64,000 nt of DNA from Henckelia pumila (lineage: Eukaryota > Streptophyta > Magnoliopsida > Lamiales > Gesneriaceae), in contig NC_133123.1 in NCBI RefSeq assembly GCF_033568475.1, positions 105,587,228-105,651,227 of the forward strand, read 5' to 3'. Positions 56,987 through 64,000 of the stretch are shown one piece after another. Within the stretch, counting starts at the first letter, position 1; each line of letters starts with the position of its first letter. The notes beneath the pieces are model-generated. The model worked only from the letters and a program-made list of their open reading frames with translations, searched no databases and was not told the origin of the DNA. The translations under genes were made by a program, and so were the position numbers.

Positions 56987-59900
56987 TGTAGTACCTAAAA
57001 TCTAATCTACTAAATCGCATGCATTAAATTTAATAATTATTAGAATTATTATTTTTAAGTTTAATTGATTTAAATTTTTTATTTGAATTATGTGCTAATA
57101 AAATATTTTTATTATTTATTCAATGATTTTATTGTACTAAATATTTAATTAATGTTTTTAATTGTTTAATTTTATTTGTCAAAATGATTTTTATTATGCA
57201 ATTTAAATGTGTTAATATTTTAAAGGTTTAAGCTAGCATATTTAAATAATTTTAATTAATAGTTTAGTTTATTCTTTTAAATGATTTTAACTGTTTATCT
57301 TATTTGTTCAAATATTTTTGAGTGTCCAACTTATTTATTTTAAATAGGCTTAGTTTAGCGGTTAGTTATTTTAAATTATTTTAAATGTCTAGCTTATTTA
57401 TTTAAATTCTTTTTAATTGTCCAAATCATTTTAAAGATTTTTATTTTTTCTTATGTATTTATTTAAAATTTGCTTTTAAACGTTAGTCTAGTTTGTTTAA
57501 ATTATTTTAATCGTTTTGTCTGTTATTTAAATATTTTACACGTTGCCGTGACATCAGAATATTTAAAGTGTTTAATTCTTGGATTTTTTGAAATTGAATA
57601 TTTGCAGGATTTGGGTATAACACTTATAAATACTACATATTATATTTTATGTATTATGTTCCTTACCCATTTAAACTCATGTGTTGACTCGGCCAAAGAA
57701 AATTCTCCAACCCAACTTCACAGCCCATTAAATAAACTCCCTAGCCAATCTCGGCCCATAAGTATTTTCCCCTCCTCCAAGAATCGATCGAAGCCCTCTC
57801 ACATTTTACTCCCCATTTCCCTCTCGTGATCGGGCTTCCCATTCCCTTCACTGCCTTCGGCCGCAGCAGCTATACTTCTTCCGACGGGGTTCTCCCTCCA
57901 GGCATGCTGCTCGAAGTTCCAGCATCCCCTTCCTCAGCTCGATTTCCAGCTCAACCGAGCTCCCTTCTCTCCATTTCTGATTTTATCAGTTTAAGGCAAG
58001 ATTTTTGGGCTTCTTTGGCCACCAAGTATATTATTACTTTGCGTGATTGTGTTCCTGCCTGTGTGTGCGAGATTTTTCTGAATTTACGAGGTTGTTCGAT
58101 TATTTTCTGCATTTTGTGAAAACTGCTCGCGTTCTCTGTTTCCTTGGATTAGTCGTTCGAATCCCTGTTTCCCTTTGGTGTATTTTCTGATTATGGAACA
58201 GGTTTTAGCATTTTTCTGCACATCTCGATAGGTTGCTCGAGTTCCCTGTTTTACACGCTCGTTATGGTTTAGTCGTGCATTTTTTTTCTTTTTCCATTTC
58301 ATTGTGTTGCACGTACTGGTGCTGGAACTTGATGTTTTGTTGGTGATGGTTAGTTGTGAGTTAGAGATTACGGTTTAATGTATTCATTTTATCCCTGCTT
58401 CAAACTACTCACTGCGTTTGGAGTTTATTGGTTCGATTTCTTGCTTGTTGCTTGGATGGTGATATAGAGGCTGCCATGGTTGAGACGTAGCTCACATGGT
58501 AGTGCTTAAGATGGGTAAAAATGGCTAGAAAATTTGGGAGTGAATGGCTGGTGTTTTAGGTGCTGAAGTGATCGGTTTTGAGAGGCAGGGCAGGGCAGGG
58601 GCTGTTCTTTGGAGTCACACTAGGCTTGGGGGAAAGCTGTTCTAATGGTTTAAAAATATTCTATGGGAGGTCATGTTGTTAGGTTATAAGCTGGAAACTT
58701 AGAGGAGCGTGGGTTAAAGGTCTTGGTAACAAGATAGGACAGAATTTGGGTGAGCAGAATTTTGGTTGTGTTGGTGCTGTCCGGAAACTGATTTTTAAAA
58801 CAGGGTTAAACTCGGGTTTTGGTTAAGGGCTTGGGTTTGGAAATAGTTTAGGATGTTAGGAATATTTTTGTTCAAGCGAAAATGAATTCGGTTAAGTGTT
58901 GGTCGAGTTCTAGGCTATTCATTGGATAGGTGCAGAATTTTGGATTGAATGAGGGGCTGTCCGGAAATAAATTTTCATAAAATGATTGGATAGGATTAAT
59001 ACCTCGAGGATGATTTCTTAATTAAGTTATAAGTGTGTGGGAGTCGTGGTTTCAAGCGGAACTCTTTTTGAATAAGGATTGAGTGAGTTATAAGTTTTAT
59101 GGGAGAATCGCTCGAATTGTTCAAGCGCAAACCTATGGTTTAGAATCTTACCCTTTGGTTGCTTCCTAAATCACCATCCCGGTCATCCACATTTGAGTCT
59201 CTTGCATGATCATTGAGTAAATATTTTCACGTACATTACATCAACATATGTGTGCTAAGTCCATGAATCAAGAAGGAAAGAAAATATTTTGAACGAAATG
59301 AGTTGGTTGTGACCACAGAAAGACGTGTATGAACGGGCTGAGAGACGTTCTGGCTTCCCTTACCATATGGCTGTTGTGTTTTCTCCGGAACCCGCATTGA
59401 ATATGCAGCGGAATTATAAAATTTTTCGATCTCTCGATCCCGGAGGCAATCGTGGGTTGTCTTTGATTCATAAAATAACATGCATAAAATATTAAACACA
59501 TGAAAATAGATTACCACACGACCTTCAGTCGTGGATGGATTCTCCTATCTTGTCCCAATCTGACCCTAACTGTAGACTTTGCCGCAACCGCCAAAAATTT
59601 GGTCCACCACCAATTGGATCTACCACGAATAATAGGCACTAGACAACTATTCAAATTATACGAACAAGAAATCTAATATTGTATCGAAACCACGGTCGAA
59701 ACGATATATAGATTGTATTAAGAACACGAAAAACAAAATTTCAATTTTGAGAGGACAATTTCGAGAATTGAAATCCGACAATTCGAATTCAAAGTCTGTG
59801 GGCACACCCCGAAAAAGGCAATTCCTTGTCTCGTATATCTTGCATCCATATATTTATGTATAAACTTATATTTAGTAATAATATAATGATAATCTCATTA

Positions 59901-60096
59901 TCATTAATCATTACTTAATATAAAATATTTGATTTCACAAATCAAATATATTTTTTTCCTTTTTGATATACATACGTATATATATATATATATATATAGA
60001 TTAATTAATAAATATAATAACTTAATGATAATCATATTATCATTAACAAATTATTATTAATTATCAATTATTGATTAACATAATGATTTCACGTTA

Positions 60097-60145
<49 letters not shown>

Positions 60146-62355
60146 TAACTTAAATGATAATCATATTATCATTATTTATTAGTTATCAATTTAGATAATA
60201 ATTTGATTTCCATAAATCAAATGTCTCATTATCTTCCACATATATATATGCACATCGCCAAGATAGGAAATAAAATATTTCCATGGAAACAATTAAAACT
60301 TTCTTGATTTTTCGTGTCAATTTAAAATTAGCTCATAATCTAAATTATAAGCTTATAAATTTAATCATTTTAACTATTAAATTTATAACTATTAAATTCA
60401 ACTCATTGAATTTAATTATCTTGTTCGAGTAGATCACAATTAATATTTGTGTGACCCTCAATGGTTCAGGTGTATGCTAGTCATGTGATCACAACTCTTT
60501 GCTATTTTAGATTAAACATATTTAATCTTTTGTGGACATACCCTAATTGTCCTCGTTGATTAATTAAACTCTTTTAATTATCGATGCCCGAACTCATTTC
60601 GGCTTAACCCACTGAATCGTGATTAGCGCCTAGCAACGTCGCGTCACGATCCCCTAGATACAAACTGATATTGCCTGCAAGAAACTTCAGTTATAGTTAA
60701 CATGCATTAAGATCCTTTCAGTTCATATGTCCTGATTGAAAATAGGGCATTGGTATGTCGAGACCCCAATTGATTTCAATAACTATGTGTACGTTCCAAT
60801 ATGTTATATCTCATTTGCATGTAACTAGAGAAATTCTTTTCTCTAAAACATCATCCTACTCTGGCCAGAGATTCATTGAGATATTCATTTGATAGAACAC
60901 ATAGGACATCCACTATTAAAAGTGAGCAACTGAATTTCCAACTACAATGCACAAGCTCCTATCCAATTTACAATGCACCGAACTTGCCACCTTATGACCC
61001 TCAAGGAGTCGGAAAACAAGTCACAATACAGTGCTCATTAGATAGAGCTACAGTGGTGTATTGGGTCGTGAGGATTAATGGTGCACAATTGTAACTATAA
61101 ATTCTCAACTCGACCAGTGGTAACCACTTAGAGAATTTAGGGTTAGGGTTGTTCAGTGTACTTATCCAATAAGAACCTATTCGAGTATGCGGATGTCTCT
61201 ACATCCATGCTAATGAAACGTAGCATCAACATGACTCGAATACTGATCTCAATCGAGCTTGTCAATATCCTTCTTCTTGAAAGCTCATCGACCAGGAACT
61301 AATTCAGAGACTACAGTCATTGAGAAATGTGTTTCATGATTACCAACAATTGCGTAATAGCATTTCTCATGAACTATAGTAATCTCAAGGTCTTTATATT
61401 AATGTTGTTACATGGGTATAAATATAAAAGTATACCATTAAGATAATCAATAAATTGAATAAAGAGTGTTTACACGTCAAAATAAATAAAATCCACAATC
61501 ACAAGTTGGCTTGTTGGGCATTTACTCTAACACTGGTGTGTATGGACGGGCTGAGAGAAATCTTGGCTTCCAATACCAAACATTGGAAAGACGGGTTGGG
61601 AGATATCCTGACTTCCTTGCGGCATAGTGCACTGCAGCCATGATCTAGATCGAAACCAGAGTCACAATTCAAGGATCTAAGTTCACAGTTACAGTTACAG
61701 TTACAGTTCAAATCATTTATGACCATGTTTTAGTACAGTTTATTCAGTTACAGTGATTATGTCAGACTTAGCCATGCATATGTTATATTCATGTTTTTTT
61801 TCTGTTGAGAAATATTTGTTTAAAGTAAGGGCACAAAACAAAAGTATTTTTAGTATAAATTATTTTTAACCTGTCTGTGCATGTATGTATTAATACTCGT
61901 TATTCCCCCCATATTTTTGTTGGGCCTCTAGGCTCACTACATCTACTTGGTGTAGGTATATGTAATCATTGAGATCGAGGGGCAAGACTATCGAATGGAC
62001 TGCGATGTGGGCACGACACATCCCTCCGACCTATGCTAGTCTTCCGCAGAAGTTTATTTTAAACACTTTTTAGCTTTTTATTTTATTGATTGGATTAATG
62101 TAAACGTAATGATTTATTGTAAGTTATTGGGTATGTAATTATCAAATTATTTAACCTTTGGTTGTTTGTATGTCGAATCTTTTTCTTAGGTTCCCGTTCT
62201 TTTCTCGGTCAATCTTGTTTAGTGTTGTTGGTTGTGATTTTAAATTTGTCGTCTGTGGCAGGTGGGTTATATAAATAGATAGGTCATGCCGAATTTTTTT
62301 TTAAAAAATCCGTATTTTATTTAATTAATTTAAAATAGAGGTCAGGGTCGTTTCA
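56987..62355 (+). repeat. Chromovirus solo LTR, itself interrupted
   Basis: Starts TGTAGTACCTAAAATC and ends GGGTCGTTTCA, flanked by ATTTT on both sides (56982-56986, 62356-62360). Without the copia insertion it is about 3.2 kb. It shares AGGTCATGCCGAA near its end with the chromovirus LTRs at 3818 and 10694. No gag-pol is present. Small frames at 57470-58119 fall in LTR sequence and are not genes. Confidence 0.88.
59372..61532 (-). repeat. Copia solo LTR of the TAR/Angela-like group
   Basis: 2161 bp, plus strand TGTTGTGTTTTCTCC...TTTACTCTAACA. Blocks CTCAATGGTTCAGG, GCGCCTAGCAACGTCG and TTGCCTGCAAGAA match the LTRs at 25607 and 32767 in order. I see no clean TSD (ATGGC left, CTGGT right). 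Contains (TA)n at 59978-59998 and 60101-60140. Confidence 0.8.
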
Positions 62356-62633
62356 ATTTTATACCGAAAAAACCTTATAATTTTAAAATTTTAAAATTTA
62401 TTGTTTAAAAATATTATATATTTTAAAAATTTTATATAATATTTCGGTATATCGGTCTGTATATATCAAAATTTTCAAATTTCATACCGTTACCGTACCG
62501 AAAAATTTCGTATCGTCACCGTACCGTACAAAAATCTTCGGTATACCAAAAATTCAATAAATTCGATATTTTTTTGGTACGATAACCCCAATATACCGAA
62601 TATTCGGTATTTTTTCCCACCTCTACTTGAGTC

Positions 62634-62781
62634 ATTTAAGAATGAGATAATTTTAAACAACACATCGTAGCATAGATCCATAAAAACAGCCTATTTCAAT
62701 ATTCAAATTAAACATCTGTCTTTAAAAATTTAAAACAGAAAAGGCAGAATGGAGAAACGTACGCATGTAATAATGTATTTT
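62634..62781. other. Short spacer
   Basis: 148 bp of flanking DNA between the hAT element and the next Tork LTR. Nothing recognised. Confidence 0.4.
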
Positions 62782-63591
62782 TAAGGAATCAATCAGAACA
62801 AATTCGATATACCAGAGAATTCACCACGCACAAACACTCACAGCAATCTCAAGAACACAATCTCAGATAAAAAAACCACTCAACACAGATCAAACACCAA
62901 CTCACGGAAAAGCGATTAAACGACACAAGTATTTACGTGGTTCGACAAAGAATTTGCCTACATCCACGGGAGAGCAACACAACACTTTTATTGATTACAA
63001 ACAAGAGAAAAAATTCAAGCTCAAACCAGAGCTTGTTACAGAACCAGACCAGAACAATTCAAATGCTAAATACAGACACAATTCAAACTTCAATACTTTG
63101 AATTCATCCCATCACAATTTGCGCCTCTGTTATCTCTCTGATCTCTCTTCGTTCTTTTCTCTCTCGAAAAATCTTTTTTCTGGAGGTTGAATAATTTGAT
63201 TTTCTATTATATTAGTTGTCATAGTTTCGATTTGTTTATATAGAAAAACACCAACTTTCATCTTGGGCTTTTAGGTCAACAACTTACTACGGCCCAATCT
63301 TAAAGTCAACATGGCCCAAACCAGATAAGCCCTCCAACTTCAGTCTTATTTGCTCTCATACATTGATCTGCCTTCAAGCTATACTCCAGCTTCACGGACA
63401 ATACATCTGACTTCTGACCAAGTCCCAGTACTCGAGCCATCGATCTATCGGAACTCATCTGAAAAACTCATCTGCCCAGAGACTTTGATCTGATCCCAGT
63501 ATTTGATCTGGCCATGAACTCATATGATATCTACTCTTTGATTCGACTCGTTCTCTATTTCCAGTCGATCTGACAGAAGCACACTTCAACA
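62782..63591 (-). repeat. 3' LTR of a second Tork element
   Basis: Closely resembles 35056-35859 (AAGGAATCAATC...ACACTTCAACA), same orientation. The left border is damaged. The adjacent minus-strand GAGGAGAT (63592-63599) is the polypurine tract. Confidence 0.88.
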
Positions 63592-64000
63592 ATCTCCTCA
63601 TTGATTCTTTCAGATTGACTACTGCTCTCCATCCTAGCCTCCTTGGCTAATTTCCAATCACCGCATTAACTAAGTCCAAACAATTTTTGAACTTAGCATA
63701 CGACAGTGACTTTGTCATAACATATGCTGGATTTTCTTCTGATGCTATCTTCTCAAGGATCACATCTCTTTTTTCAATGACATCTCTGACGAAATACATC
63801 TTCACATCTATGTGTTTCGAACGTTCATGATAGACTTGGTGTTTTGTCAAGTGTATTGCACTTTGATTATCACATTGTACTACAACTTGATCTTGTTTTA
63901 CACCAAGCTCCGCTATCACCCCTTTTAACAACAATCCTTCTTTTATGGCCTTGCAAAACAACTATGAATTCTGGTTCAGTGGTAGAAAGGGCAACCACTG
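63592..64000 (-). pseudogene. Second Tork element, RNase H end (partial)
   Basis: 63647-63961 reads KEGLLLKGVIAELGVKQDQV, CDNQSAIHLTKHQVYHERSK and HIDVK, then continues to a proper end (ENPAYVMTKSLSYAKFKNC). The frame breaks near 63950, where the ALSTTE active-site stretch moves to another frame. The rest of the element is outside the window. This copy keeps the C-terminal 50 residues that the copy at 36046 has lost by frameshift. Confidence 0.85.

Larger units (their letters stand above)
56765..62625. mobile_element. hAT-type MITE, interrupted by nested LTRs
   Basis: Ends TAGGAGTGGCATATCG and, inverted, TAGAGGTGGG, with a perfect 8-bp TSD CTTGAGTC (56757-56764, 62626-62633) as in hAT elements. 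Its own sequence is only about 490 bp (56765-56986 and 62361-62625), rich in GGTATACCG-type short palindromes. The rest is inserted DNA. No transposase. Confidence 0.88.

Noticed and set aside
57470..58119. Two plus-strand frames (119 and 97 codons)
   Set aside because: Lie inside the chromovirus solo LTR, with no recognised domains.

Overview
This window is nuclear DNA from a flowering plant, almost certainly a eudicot. The evidence is GT-AG introns in the two host genes, plant-type Ty3/gypsy (Athila and Tekay/Del chromovirus) and Ty1/copia (Tork, TAR/Angela-like, SIRE-like) retrotransposons, PIF/Harbinger, hAT and MULE-type DNA elements, and very AT-rich spacers. An asterid such as a Lamiales species is my guess only. 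Most of the window is transposable elements nested inside one another. I read several insertions to the base from their target-site duplications (TSDs).

Layout. (1) 1-15629: an old minus-strand Athila-type gypsy element whose left LTR lies outside the window. It is split at its gag/protease junction by a very young 9.0-kb plus-strand Tekay-type chromovirus (3818-12818, TSD CGTTC). (2) 15630-18670: a stack of LTR fragments. (3) 18756-22799: a PIF-type MITE, then a five-exon host gene for a BPA1-like RRM protein. (4) 22800-25606: intergenic and LTR-like DNA. (5) 25607-34612: a complete minus-strand copia element (TSD CAACA) with 1846-bp LTRs, a long pol ORF, a deleted gag and a GC-rich hairpin-forming tandem array in its leader. 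(6) 35056-40709: a degenerate minus-strand Tork-type copia element. (7) 40741-42663: more copia LTR pieces. (8) 42664-51870: a PIF/Harbinger neighbourhood with a Myb-like gene and a transposase pseudogene. The transposase exon is cut by a solo gypsy LTR (TSD GTTTG), and its expected catalytic Glu codon reads Lys. Two small plus-strand ORFs (GRF-finger-like; SUMO-interacting-motif-like) and a 170-bp MULE-type MITE lie beside it. (9) 52427-53714: a two-exon host gene for a DAD1-like class II phospholipase A1. (10) 54313-56346: a non-autonomous Harbinger element carrying a decayed Myb/NAM-associated ORF (TSD TAA). (11) 56765-62625: a hAT MITE (TSD CTTGAGTC) containing a chromovirus solo LTR (TSD ATTTT) containing a copia solo LTR. 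(12) 62782-64000: the 3' end of a second Tork copy, cut by the window edge.

The only genes I would defend as host genes are the BPA1-like gene and the phospholipase. The small ORF at 44488-44916 is an open candidate. I found no tRNA or rRNA gene, CRISPR array or bacterial-type operon. No complete undescribed system is demonstrated. The leads most worth following are the PIF locus with its two accessory ORFs, the GC-rich hairpin array in the copia leader, and the different palindromic modules found in the gypsy LTRs.
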